Below, one piece after another: positions 24,872-33,683 of a stretch of DNA of 64,000 bases. The notes beneath the pieces are model-generated. The model worked only from the letters and a program-made list of their open reading frames with translations. It was not told the origin of the DNA and ran no database searches. How positions within the stretch are numbered: the first letter of the stretch is position 1; every line of letters starts with the position of its first letter. The stretch covers positions 744,001 through 808,000 of the forward strand of contig NZ_AP024749.1 in NCBI RefSeq assembly GCF_019702945.1, given 5' to 3'. A program made the position numbers and the translations under genes. Source of the stretch: Flavobacterium okayamense. Its GTDB lineage: Bacteria; Bacteroidota; Bacteroidia; Flavobacteriales; Flavobacteriaceae.

Positions 24872-25780
24872 ATGGGCCAAGACCACGTTCACATACATAA
24901 ACATCAAGTAGAAGGAAAAAATCTTTATTATTCCATTGTATTGAATGTGGTAATAACTTTAGCTCAAATTGTTGGCGGAATTATATCTAATAGTTTAGCC
25001 TTAATTTCAGATGCGTTACATAATTTTTCCGATGTTTTATCGCTTGTTTTCAGTTTAGTTGCCCATAAATTATCAAGAAGAAAAGCTTCATTAGATCAAA
25101 CATTTGGTTTTAAAAGAGCAGAATTATTAGCTGCATTTGTAAATGCAGCTACTTTAATAATTGTAGCTTGTATTTTGGTTTATGGCGCCATAGAACGATT
25201 AATAAATCCGCATCCTATTGAATCTACTTTAGTAATTTGGTTGGCGTTATTAGGAATTGTGGTAAACGGATTATCAGTAATTCTCTTAAAAAAAGATGCC
25301 GATCATAATTTGAATATGAAATCAGCGTATTTGCATTTACTAACCGATATGATGGCTTCGGTTGCGGTTTTAGTAGGCGGATTATTAATGAAGTTTTACG
25401 GTTGGTTTTGGGTAGATAGCGTCATGACTATTTTAATCGCCATTTATTTAATTGTTGTTGGTTCCGATTTAATTATAAAATCTACCAAAATGTTAATGTT
25501 GTTCACGCCAGATAATATTGATATTAAAGCTATTGTTCGTGAAGTGCATAAAATTGAAGGTGTTAATAAATTGCATCACATTCACGTTTGGCATTTAAAC
25601 GAAGAGGAATTACACTTAGAAGCACATTTAGATTGTTCGGAAGATATTAAAATGAGCGAATTCAACGATTTACTTTTTAAAGTGGAAGAAGTCCTTTTTC
25701 ATCAATTTGGAATCAATCACATCAACATTCAACCCGAATTTAAAAAAGAAGATCCTAAAGATTATATTGTTCAGGATTAA
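24872..25780 (+). CDS. cation diffusion facilitator (zinc/cobalt efflux type)
   Basis: The 302-residue product has a His-rich N-terminus (HVHIHKHQ) and six hydrophobic segments. The metal site motifs HNFSD in the second segment and HLLTD in the fifth are typical of CzcD/ZitB-like members. A cytoplasmic C-terminal domain from about residue 210 carries the HHIHVWHL motif. It would export Zn or related divalent ions from cytoplasm to periplasm by proton exchange. Substrate is inferred from the family. It is directly fused in an operon with rpiB and overlaps the convergent DUF1294 gene by four bases. Confidence 0.92.
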   Translation: MGQDHVHIHKHQVEGKNLYYSIVLNVVITLAQIVGGIISNSLALISDALHNFSDVLSLVFSLVAHKLSRRKASLDQTFGFKRAELLAAFVNAATLIIVACILVYGAIERLINPHPIESTLVIWLALLGIVVNGLSVILLKKDADHNLNMKSAYLHLLTDMMASVAVLVGGLLMKFYGWFWVDSVMTILIAIYLIVVGSDLIIKSTKMLMLFTPDNIDIKAIVREVHKIEGVNKLHHIHVWHLNEEELHLEAHLDCSEDIKMSEFNDLLFKVEEVLFHQFGINHINIQPEFKKEDPKDYIVQD

Positions 25781-26052
25781 AAATAATTAAAAGGAATTAC
25801 TTTAAAATAAAGCGCAATGATTTGCAAAATTAAAATGGCGCCAATTGCAAATTTAAATGAAGTTTTTTGTGTTTTATGACGAAAAACTAGCATTCCTAAA
25901 ATACCACCAAGAATTCCACCGGCAAAACAAAATCCAAGTAATTTTTGTTCCGAAATTCGCCATTTATTCTGTTGTGCCAACCATTTATCCAACCCAAAAA
26001 TCAAAAAGGTGATACAATTGATAAAAATAAGATAAATCAATACGGATGACAT
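25777..26052 (-). CDS. DUF1294 small membrane protein
   Basis: The 91-residue product has three hydrophobic segments (about 3-20, 40-58 and 68-86). The motifs NCITFLIFGLDKWLAQQNKWRI (split by a turn), KLLGFCFAGGILGGILGM and FRHKTQKTSF are the DUF1294 signature. Function is unknown; it is an inner-membrane protein by prediction. It is transcribed against its neighbours and overlaps the end of the cation transporter gene by four bases. Confidence 0.88.
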   Translation of the reverse strand: MSSVLIYLIFINCITFLIFGLDKWLAQQNKWRISEQKLLGFCFAGGILGGILGMLVFRHKTQKTSFKFAIGAILILQIIALYFKVIPFNYF

Positions 26053-26101
26053 ATTTTAAAATTTAACCAAAGATAGTATTTTAGCCAATAATTTTATTTT
26101 G

Positions 26102-28234
26102 ATGACAAACATCCAATTCATACAAACCGCGACCCAACTTCCCGTTAAAGGAATAGAAAATACATTACAATTACTTTCCGAAGATTGTACTATTCCCTTT
26201 ATTTCACGTTATCGAAAAGATAGAACCGGAAATTTAGATGAAGTTCAAATTGAAGCAATTGCAAAGCTGAGTAAACAATTCGATGAAATTGTAAAAAGAA
26301 AAGATTCAATTCTGAAATCTATTGAAGAGCAAAACGCGTTAACAAATGATTTAAAAGCTAAAATTGAAGCGAGTTTCGATTTACAAGAATTGGAAGATTT
26401 GTATTTGCCTTATAAAAAGAAGCGCAAAACGAAAGCCGATACCGCTCGTGAAAACGGTTTAGAACCGTTGGCAAAAATCATTATGAGTCAAAAAAATGAC
26501 GATTTAGAGTATTTAGCTTCAAAATATATAAATGATAAAGTTGCAAATGAAGACGAAGCCTTACAAGGCGCACGAGATATTATTGCCGAATGGATGAATG
26601 AAAACATCTTTATTCGTAAAAATATGCGTCGCACGTTTCAACGAAAAGCTTTGGTTGAAACTAAAGTGGTAAAAGCCAAAAAAGACGAAGAAGAAGCACA
26701 AAAATTCAAGCAATATTTCGATTGGAGTGAAAGTTTAATGAAAGTGCCTTCACACCGATTATTAGCCATGTTACGTGCCGAAGCCGAAGGTTTTGTAAAG
26801 TTTAAAATTTCACTTTCTGATGAGGATAAAGAAGAAACACTTCGTTTTATTGATAAAACAATTATAAAAAACGAAGGAGAAAGTGCGGCTCATATCGAAA
26901 AAGCAATTGATGACAGTTACAAACGTTTGTTAGAACCAGCGATTTCAAACGAAGTTTTACAAGAAGCAAAAGAAAAAGCAGACATTAAAGCGATTGACAT
27001 TTTTTCTGAGAATTTACGCCAATTATTATTAGCACCACCATTAGGTGAAAAGCGAATTCTAGCAATCGACCCAGGGTTTAAGACTGGTTGTAAAGTAGTT
27101 TGTTTGGATGAAAAAGGAGATTTATTGTATAACGAAAATATTTACCCTCATGCGCCTCAAAATGATACAGCAATGGCAATGAAAAAAATTCGTTCTATGG
27201 TAAATGCCTATAATATTGAAGCTATTTCTATAGGAAATGGAACAGCTAGTCGCGAAACGGAATTTTTCATAAAAAAGATTGCGTTCGATAAGCCAGTTCA
27301 AGTTTTTGTAGTTTCCGAAGCGGGTGCATCTGTGTATTCGGCAAGTAAAATTGCAAGAGAAGAATTTCCAAGTTATGATGTTACGGTTCGTGGAGCAGTT
27401 TCAATAGGTAGACGATTAAGCGATCCTTTAGCAGAATTGGTGAAAATTGAACCTAAGTCAATTGGAGTAGGACAATACCAACACGATGTGGACCAAACCA
27501 AATTAAAAGAAGAACTCGATTCAACGGTAATAAGCTGTGTGAATAAGGTAGGAATTAATTTGAATACGGCCAGTAAATCGTTGTTGAGTTATGTTTCGGG
27601 AATTGGTGAAAAAATGGCTGAAAACATTGTGACTTTTCGTTCTGAAAATGGTCCGTTTGAAGATAGAAGCCAATTGAAAAAAGTGCCTCGTTTAGGTGAT
27701 AAAGCATTCCAACAAGCGGCAGCTTTTATCCGAATAAAAGACGGAAAAAATCCGTTAGATAATTCTGCTGTACATCCTGAATCCTATAAAATGGTTGAAA
27801 AAATGGCGAAAGATTTAGGAATTCAGGTTTCTGAACTCATAGGTAACAAAGAACAAATCAATAAAATTCAGGCGGAAAAATACATTACAGAAAATGTGGG
27901 TATTTTAGGTATTCAAGATATTATTAAAGAATTAGAAAAACCAGGATTAGATCCAAGGAAAGCCGCTAAAGTTTTTGAATTCGATCCCAATGTACGTTCA
28001 ATTACGAATCTAAAACCTGGAATGATTTTACCTGGAATTGTGAACAATATTACGGCTTTTGGTTGTTTTGTCGATATCGGAATTAAAGAAAGCGGATTGG
28101 TTCACATTTCGCAATTAAAAGAAGGCTTTGTTTCCGATGTGAATGAAGTGGTGAAATTACACCAACATGTTCAAGTAAAAGTGGTTGAGGTTGACGAAGC
28201 CAGAAAACGCATTCAACTATCAATGATTATATAA
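26102..28234 (+). CDS. tex: Tex-family RNA-binding transcription accessory protein
   Basis: The product is 710 residues from the ATG at 26102; a TTG directly before it is a possible but unneeded start. Tex N-terminal helices (SRYRKDRTGNLDE) are followed by a YqgF/RNase H-like domain from about residue 320 (RILAIDPGFKTGCKVV). Helix-hairpin-helix repeats follow near 490-540, and a C-terminal S1 RNA-binding domain lies at about 640-710 (PGIVNNITAFGCFVDIGI). Tex proteins bind nucleic acid and influence transcription; the exact role is unsettled. The gene ends at a strong bidirectional terminator shared with tatA. Confidence 0.95.
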   Translation: MTNIQFIQTATQLPVKGIENTLQLLSEDCTIPFISRYRKDRTGNLDEVQIEAIAKLSKQFDEIVKRKDSILKSIEEQNALTNDLKAKIEASFDLQELEDLYLPYKKKRKTKADTARENGLEPLAKIIMSQKNDDLEYLASKYINDKVANEDEALQGARDIIAEWMNENIFIRKNMRRTFQRKALVETKVVKAKKDEEEAQKFKQYFDWSESLMKVPSHRLLAMLRAEAEGFVKFKISLSDEDKEETLRFIDKTIIKNEGESAAHIEKAIDDSYKRLLEPAISNEVLQEAKEKADIKAIDIFSENLRQLLLAPPLGEKRILAIDPGFKTGCKVVCLDEKGDLLYNENIYPHAPQNDTAMAMKKIRSMVNAYNIEAISIGNGTASRETEFFIKKIAFDKPVQVFVVSEAGASVYSASKIAREEFPSYDVTVRGAVSIGRRLSDPLAELVKIEPKSIGVGQYQHDVDQTKLKEELDSTVISCVNKVGINLNTASKSLLSYVSGIGEKMAENIVTFRSENGPFEDRSQLKKVPRLGDKAFQQAAAFIRIKDGKNPLDNSAVHPESYKMVEKMAKDLGIQVSELIGNKEQINKIQAEKYITENVGILGIQDIIKELEKPGLDPRKAAKVFEFDPNVRSITNLKPGMILPGIVNNITAFGCFVDIGIKESGLVHISQLKEGFVSDVNEVVKLHQHVQVKVVEVDEARKRIQLSMII

Positions 28235-28235
28235 T

Positions 28236-28267
28236 AAAAAAATCCCGAATTAATTCGGGATTTTTTT
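28236..28267. terminator. bidirectional terminator between tex and tatA
   Basis: ATCCCGAA pairs with TTCGGGAT around a TTAA loop, with an A run on the left and seven Ts on the right. It sits between two convergent genes. Confidence 0.9.
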
Positions 28268-28284
28268 ATTAGAAATAATTTAAA

Positions 28285-28485
28285 TTATTCCTTTGTATCG
28301 TCTTCTTTTTTAGAATCTTTAGTTTCTTCATCCTTCATGGCGTTTTTAAATTCTTTAACGCCTCCACCTAAACCTTTCATTAATTCAGGAATTTTTTTAC
28401 CACCAAATAATAAAAGGACAATGACCACAATTAAAATTACTTGTGGAGCACCAATCATACCTAAAAATATTGCTAATGCATTCAT
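28285..28485 (-). CDS. tatA: twin-arginine translocase subunit TatA/TatE
   Basis: The 66-residue product has one N-terminal membrane helix (about 14-28), then the [20 protein letters not shown] hinge and amphipathic helix, and a charged Lys/Glu/Asp tail. This is the standard TatA/E layout. The protein forms the pore-like assembly that exports folded proteins across the inner membrane with TatC, which is not in this window. It is monocistronic, with a -7 box 19 bases upstream and the shared terminator downstream. Confidence 0.93.
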   Translation of the reverse strand: MNALAIFLGMIGAPQVILIVVIVLLLFGGKKIPELMKGLGGGVKEFKNAMKDEETKDSKKEDDTKE

Positions 28486-28503
28486 GTTTCAATAATTAAT
28501 AGC

Positions 28504-28511
28504 ACAAAGAT
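28504..28511 (-). promoter_or_regulatory. -7 promoter box for tatA
   Basis: On the minus strand this reads TATCTTTG, an exact TAnnTTTG match, 19 bases upstream of the start codon. Confidence 0.65.
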
Positions 28512-28585
28512 ATAAAGATTTTACCAAAGTGTTATTTTTTAACGAATTATTATTAATTCCGTTCCAAATAGAAAAGCGTAATTAC

Positions 28586-28593
28586 TATATTTG
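28586..28593 (+). promoter_or_regulatory. -7 promoter box for the M23-like gene
   Basis: TATATTTG matches TAnnTTTG and lies 21 bases before the start codon at 28614. Confidence 0.62.
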
Positions 28594-28613
28594 TAAGACC
28601 CAAAACAATAGAA

Positions 28614-29483
28614 ATGGCTAGAAAAAAGCGAAAAAGAAAACTTTTACTTCAAAAGCTACTCAATAAAAGACGTTTAATAGTTTTAAACGAAGATACTTTC
28701 GAAGAAACCTTTTCGTTAAAATTAAACCTAATGAATGTGTTTATTGTGGTTACACTTTCTGCTATTTTTTTAATTGGAATTACCACATATATTATCGCTT
28801 TTACACCTTTACGTCAATATATTCCGGGTTATGCTTCAACAAAGTTGAAACAAGATGCTATGAATTTAGCCATTCAATCCGATTCGTTAGAAACAATTGT
28901 AAATGAAAATAAAGCCTACATCACTTCGATTAAAAAAGTTTTAACTGGCGATATTGAATATGCAAAGTTTAATAAAGATTCGATTATTGCAGCTGAAAAA
29001 CAAAATATTAACGAACAAGAATTATTGGCAACACAAGCAGAAAATGAGTTGCTAAATAAAGTAAAACAGGAAGATAAATACAACGTCTTTGAAACTTCTA
29101 AACCGAAAGTAAGTTTTGTATTATTTCCACCAGCTGAAGGAAAAATTATTGAAGAATATAATGCTAAGAACAAACATTTAGCGGTAACCATTGCTTTAGC
29201 AAATAATACACCTATTAAATCAGTAGCAACAGGAACAATTGTTTTTGCCGAATGGACTCCTTCATCAGGCTATGTTGTGATTATCCGACATCAAGACGCC
29301 ATTCTATCGGTTTATAAAAACGTTGGAACTTTAACTAAAAAACAAGGCGATGTAGTTAAATCAGGAGAAGTTGTAGGTTTAGCAGGGAATTCGGTTAATC
29401 CAGAATCAAGTATAACCTTACATTTTGAACTTTGGAAAGATGGTTATCCCATTGACCCAACACAATTCATCAATTTTGAATAA
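28614..29483 (+). CDS. M23 (LytM-type) family protein with degenerate metal site
   Basis: The 289-residue product has a very basic N-terminal cytoplasmic stretch and one membrane helix (about 41-63). A helical linker follows, then a LytM-like domain from about residue 165 to the end. Active M23 enzymes bind zinc through HxxxD and HxH. Here these read HLAVT (188-192) and TLH (268-270), and the usual YxHL segment is YKNV (234-237). Only parts of the site remain, so it is probably a non-catalytic regulator of cell-wall hydrolases, like EnvC or NlpD, rather than a peptidase. It has a -7 box, and the GH3-like gene follows four bases later. Confidence 0.85.
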   Translation: MARKKRKRKLLLQKLLNKRRLIVLNEDTFEETFSLKLNLMNVFIVVTLSAIFLIGITTYIIAFTPLRQYIPGYASTKLKQDAMNLAIQSDSLETIVNENKAYITSIKKVLTGDIEYAKFNKDSIIAAEKQNINEQELLATQAENELLNKVKQEDKYNVFETSKPKVSFVLFPPAEGKIIEEYNAKNKHLAVTIALANNTPIKSVATGTIVFAEWTPSSGYVVIIRHQDAILSVYKNVGTLTKKQGDVVKSGEVVGLAGNSVNPESSITLHFELWKDGYPIDPTQFINFE

Positions 29484-29486
29484 TCT

Positions 29487-30974
29487 ATGTCTATAAAAGC
29501 TTTTGCAGCAAAATTATTTGCAAAACATATTTACAATAAAACTCAAAAATGGGCTCAAAATCCAATTGAAACCCAACAAAAAGTTTTTAACGAATTAATT
29601 CAAAAAGCAAAAGAAACGCAATTCGGAAAAGATCACAATTTCGATAAAATTAATTCTTTCGAAGAATATCAAAAAAATGTACCTATTCGAGATTATGAAC
29701 AATTGCGTTCGTATGTAGATGAAGTTGTAAAAGGGAAAGAAAATATCCTTTGGCCGGGAAAACCACTTTATTTTGCAAAAACTTCGGGAACAACTTCTGG
29801 AGCGAAATATATTCCACTAACGGCAGCATCGATGCCTTTTCATATTCAAGCGGCTCGAAATGCTATTTTGAGCTACATTCACGAAACTGGAAAAGCCGAT
29901 TTTGTTGATGGGAAAATGATTTTTTTACAAGGAAGTCCTATTCTTGAAGAAAAAAATGGCGTTAAATTAGGTCGACTTTCAGGAATTGTTGCCCATTATG
30001 TGCCGGCTTATTTACAGAAAAATAGAATGCCAAGTTGGGAAACTAATTGTATTGAAGATTGGGAAACCAAAGTTGATGCGATTGTAGAGGAAACAATACA
30101 AGAAGATATGGCGGTTATTTCGGGAATTCCTTCTTGGGTACAAATGTATTTTGAAAAACTGAAAGCCAAAGCAAATCAACCTGTTGGAGAAATTTTCAAA
30201 AACTTCAATTTGTTTATTTATGGCGGAGTTAATTACGAACCATATCGCGCTAAATTTGAAAATTTAATTGGACGTAAAGTAGATGCAATAGAATTGTTTC
30301 CTGCATCTGAAGGATTTTTTGCTTATCAAGATTCTCAAAAAGAAAAAGGAATGTTATTGCTTTTGAATTCGGGAATTTTCTATGAGTTTGTAAAAGCAGA
30401 TGAGTTTTTCAATGAAAACCCAAAGCGTTATACCATTGGCGAAGTGGAATTAGGAATCAATTACGTTTTAATTATTTCTACAAATGCTGGACTTTGGGCG
30501 TATAACATAGGCGATACCATACAATTTACTAGTTTAAAACCGTATAGGGTTATCGTTTCCGGAAGAATCAAACATTATATTTCTGCTTTTGGCGAACATG
30601 TTATTGGAAAAGAAGTGGAAGCGGCTTTACAAGAAGCTATGGAAGGAACAAATGTTCGGGTAAATGAATTTACAGTTGCTCCACAAATCAATCCAGAAAG
30701 CGGTTTGCCTTATCACGAATGGTTTATAGAATTTGAGAACGAACCTTCAAATTTAGATGAGTTTGCGTTAAAGATTGATAACGCAATGCGTAAACAAAAT
30801 GTCTATTATGATGATTTAATTTCAGGTAATGTATTACGAAAACTTGTTATTTCTAAAGTAAAAACAAATGGTTTTCAAGAGTACATGAAATCGATAGGAA
30901 AATTAGGCGGACAAAATAAGTTGCCTCGTCTTAGTAATGAACGAAAAATTGCTGATTTGCTAAGGATAGAATAA
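29487..30974 (+). CDS. GH3-family (acyl-acid-amido synthetase-like) protein
   Basis: The 495-residue product matches the GH3 auxin-responsive family fold, a member of the adenylating (ANL) superfamily. A phosphate-binding motif YFAKTSGTTSGAKYIPLT lies near residue 96. YGGVNYEPYRAKFENLIG and ELFPASEGFFAYQD lie in the middle, and the flexible C-terminal lid includes SAFGEHVIGKEVE. In plants GH3 enzymes join amino acids to hormone acids. Bacterial members are widespread in Bacteroidetes with no settled substrate. It is transcribed with the upstream M23-like gene (gap of three bases). Confidence 0.88.
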   Translation: MSIKAFAAKLFAKHIYNKTQKWAQNPIETQQKVFNELIQKAKETQFGKDHNFDKINSFEEYQKNVPIRDYEQLRSYVDEVVKGKENILWPGKPLYFAKTSGTTSGAKYIPLTAASMPFHIQAARNAILSYIHETGKADFVDGKMIFLQGSPILEEKNGVKLGRLSGIVAHYVPAYLQKNRMPSWETNCIEDWETKVDAIVEETIQEDMAVISGIPSWVQMYFEKLKAKANQPVGEIFKNFNLFIYGGVNYEPYRAKFENLIGRKVDAIELFPASEGFFAYQDSQKEKGMLLLLNSGIFYEFVKADEFFNENPKRYTIGEVELGINYVLIISTNAGLWAYNIGDTIQFTSLKPYRVIVSGRIKHYISAFGEHVIGKEVEAALQEAMEGTNVRVNEFTVAPQINPESGLPYHEWFIEFENEPSNLDEFALKIDNAMRKQNVYYDDLISGNVLRKLVISKVKTNGFQEYMKSIGKLGGQNKLPRLSNERKIADLLRIE

Positions 30975-30980
30975 AAACAT

Positions 30981-30988
30981 TACCTTTG
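30981..30988 (+). promoter_or_regulatory. -7 promoter box for the DUF6909 gene
   Basis: TACCTTTG followed by CA is an exact TAnnTTTG box 22 bases before the start codon at 31010. Confidence 0.62.
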
Positions 30989-31009
30989 CAGGTTAGAAAA
31001 AAATATTAA

Positions 31010-32704
31010 ATGAAAGAATTTAAAAACATTTCGCGCTCAAGAGCGCAAGAGTCCTCAGCAGCTATTGAGCGACTGTATGTAACCATGAGACATTTATTTA
31101 ACAGAGGTTTTTATAAACCAATGGGTGTTTCAGGGGAAACCTTACGTGAAGCTTTATTAGAGCTTCGACCAGAAATTTATGGTTCTATTGCAGAAGAAAA
31201 AGTAGAACTAAACGGTTTATTGTATGTGATTGAGCGTCTGCCAATCGGTATTGAAGAATGTCGTTACATTAACTTAACTTCAGATGAAGGTTATGCAAAT
31301 TCACATTTTAAAGCAATTGTTCCACCCAAAAGAAGAAGAAACTGTTATCGTATTGATGACGAACAAATGAATGTTGAAATCACTCGTGGACGTTCAGACA
31401 TCTACGATATTTTAACACACTTAACCTTTATTTTTATCGAATCACACAAAATTAAAGACAGAGTATTAATTGATGATGAAGGTAAAGTTTCTCGTGATTG
31501 GGAAAAATTAGAAGGTGTTGTTAACCAAACGAAAAAACTAGCTTTAATCGATAGGGAAAAAGCTATTTCTCATGCTTCAAATGTTTTAGGAAGAACGTTT
31601 GCAGAAGTACAAGATATTTATGACAAATTTGCTACAACTGAAGCACCAGATCGTTTTTTACATGTTATTTATTGGTTAGGGAAATTAGCTATTGAAGAAG
31701 TGGTTGATAACAACAAACGTACAATAACATTCAGTCCAATTTTGAGAGAACGTTTAGGACATCACATTTATGGAGAAATCTGGGCAAATAATATCAAGAA
31801 AGTTCTTTTAGAAAATGGCTTAATTGAAAGACCATTACATGTTATTAGTGCTAATATGCATAGTGTGATGAACTCATTATTTGCTGAACCGGTTTTAGGT
31901 AAGAAATACAAGGAAAGTTCTGAATTTCAATTATTTGAAGATTTAAGTAAATCGGGAAATGATACTTTACGCAAGAAAGTTGAAGAATATGCGTTTAAAC
32001 AAGGAATGATATCTTTACCTGATCAATCAGGAACAAATATTGATGTTCAAGTTTTTGATACAGCTAAGATAGATTTAAAGAAAACGGTTTTTGCTAAAGC
32101 AAAAGTTCAAAAAGGAAACGAACCGGTAATAATTGTAATGGATTATGCTTTTGGTGAGCAAGCTTTTGAAACGATTGATGAATTATTGAAACCGTATAAA
32201 TTAGAAAAGAAAAATAAAATCTTTTTAGATGTTGATTCGGTTTCAATTATGGGTAAAGCTGGTATTCTAGAAGGAGGTAAAGGGGATATCATGATTCCAT
32301 GTGCACATGTAAATGAAGGAACAGCTGATAATTATCCATTTGAGAATGAACTAACAAAAGAAATGTTTGATGGAAATGGAATTCCAGTTTTTGCTGGGCC
32401 AATGGTTACGGTTTTGGGAACATCACTTCAAAATAAAGATTTGTTGAAGTTTTTCCACGAATCTACTTGGCAAGCAATTGGATTAGAAATGGAAGGTGCG
32501 TATTATCAAAAAGCAATTCAATCGGCTGCAAAAATTAGAAAAAGTATAAATCCAGATGTTAAAGTTCGATACGCATATTATGCTTCGGATAATCCATTAG
32601 AAACAGGAAGTACATTAGCTTCAGGTGGATTAGGAACAACTGGTGTAAAGCCAACATACTTAATTACAATTAAAATTCTAGAGCAAATTTTTAATATAAA
32701 TTAA
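31010..32704 (+). CDS. DUF6909-family protein with nucleoside-phosphorylase-like C-terminal half
   Basis: The 564-residue product has an N-terminal helical half opening FKNISRSRAQESSAAIERLY, then FNRGFYKPMG, and containing ITRGRSDIYDILTHL. The C-terminal half from about residue 370 has a repeated strand-helix pattern with GKAGILEGGKGDIMIPCAHV and GLEMEGAYYQKAI. The latter recalls the catalytic Met-Glu segment of the nucleoside phosphorylase and AMP nucleosidase fold. I recall this as the Bacteroidetes DUF6909 family. An activity on nucleosides or nucleotides is possible but not shown. It lies just before the polysaccharide locus. Confidence 0.7.
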   Translation: MKEFKNISRSRAQESSAAIERLYVTMRHLFNRGFYKPMGVSGETLREALLELRPEIYGSIAEEKVELNGLLYVIERLPIGIEECRYINLTSDEGYANSHFKAIVPPKRRRNCYRIDDEQMNVEITRGRSDIYDILTHLTFIFIESHKIKDRVLIDDEGKVSRDWEKLEGVVNQTKKLALIDREKAISHASNVLGRTFAEVQDIYDKFATTEAPDRFLHVIYWLGKLAIEEVVDNNKRTITFSPILRERLGHHIYGEIWANNIKKVLLENGLIERPLHVISANMHSVMNSLFAEPVLGKKYKESSEFQLFEDLSKSGNDTLRKKVEEYAFKQGMISLPDQSGTNIDVQVFDTAKIDLKKTVFAKAKVQKGNEPVIIVMDYAFGEQAFETIDELLKPYKLEKKNKIFLDVDSVSIMGKAGILEGGKGDIMIPCAHVNEGTADNYPFENELTKEMFDGNGIPVFAGPMVTVLGTSLQNKDLLKFFHESTWQAIGLEMEGAYYQKAIQSAAKIRKSINPDVKVRYAYYASDNPLETGSTLASGGLGTTGVKPTYLITIKILEQIFNIN

Positions 32705-32711
32705 TCTCAAA

Positions 32712-33683
32712 ATGAGTACAAATTCTCAAGACCAAGAAATAGATTTAGGTCAAGTTTTTAAAAAGATTGGAAGTTTTTTTCAAAGCATCGTTGATAGTCT
32801 TTTTGATGCTATTCTTTTTGTTAAAAATAATATCATAATCTTATCAATTTTATTTGTGGTTGGTGCTGGATTAGGTTATTATTTTGATAAAACTTCTAAA
32901 TCCTATACGAATGAAATTATTGTAATCCCTAATTTTGGCAGTATAGATTATTTGTACTCAAAAGTTGCATTATTAGAAGCTAAAAAAAAGGAGAATGATA
33001 CTGTTTTCTTTTCAAATATAGGTTTTAAAAATGTTAAAGATTTGGGTAAAATTGAAATTGAGCCAATTAATGATATCTTTAAATTTGTTAATCAAAATGG
33101 TTCTGGTTTTGAGTTGATTAAATTAATGGCTGAAGATGGTGACTTAGAAAAAATTATGGAAAGTGAAATTACTAGTAAGAATTATCCTTTCCATTTGATT
33201 AAATTTTCTACCTCTGAAAAAACAGACCTTAGTAAAACAATTCAGCCTCTGCTTAATTATTTAAATGATTCAGACCATTTCAAAACTATTCAAAAACAAT
33301 ATTTAGAAAATGAAAATATTAAGATGAGAGCTAACGACAGTATTATTAAACAAATTGATAAGTTAGTTGAAGGTTTTTCTAAATCTGTGGTCAGTGCTTC
33401 CAGAATAGATAAAATGGTTTATATAAGTGATAATAATCAGTTAAATGAAATTATTAACACTAAAAATGGTTTAATTGCAGAACAAGGAACTTTAAGATTA
33501 AACTTAATAAATAATGATAAAATAATTAAAGAAATAAGTACAACTATCAATAGTTTAAATTCAAAAGGTTTAAACGGGAAAAGAAAATTTATTTTACCAA
33601 TAGTACTTATATTAATTTTTATCGTAATTAAATTTTTTAATAGCTTTTATAAAAAGCAAATAGCCAAAAGAAATTTAGCTTAA
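32712..33683 (+). CDS. Wzz-like polysaccharide chain-length regulator
   Basis: The 323-residue product has two membrane helices, about residues 43-62 and 299-317, with a helical periplasmic region between. A short basic tail (KKQIAKRNLA) follows. This two-helix layout fits the Wzz/polysaccharide co-polymerase group, although sequence similarity to classical Wzz is weak. Such proteins set the chain length made by Wzy. The stop codon is directly followed by rfbB, so it begins the dTDP-rhamnose part of the operon. The start of the locus here supports the role. Confidence 0.65.
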   Translation: MSTNSQDQEIDLGQVFKKIGSFFQSIVDSLFDAILFVKNNIIILSILFVVGAGLGYYFDKTSKSYTNEIIVIPNFGSIDYLYSKVALLEAKKKENDTVFFSNIGFKNVKDLGKIEIEPINDIFKFVNQNGSGFELIKLMAEDGDLEKIMESEITSKNYPFHLIKFSTSEKTDLSKTIQPLLNYLNDSDHFKTIQKQYLENENIKMRANDSIIKQIDKLVEGFSKSVVSASRIDKMVYISDNNQLNEIINTKNGLIAEQGTLRLNLINNDKIIKEISTTINSLNSKGLNGKRKFILPIVLILIFIVIKFFNSFYKKQIAKRNLA

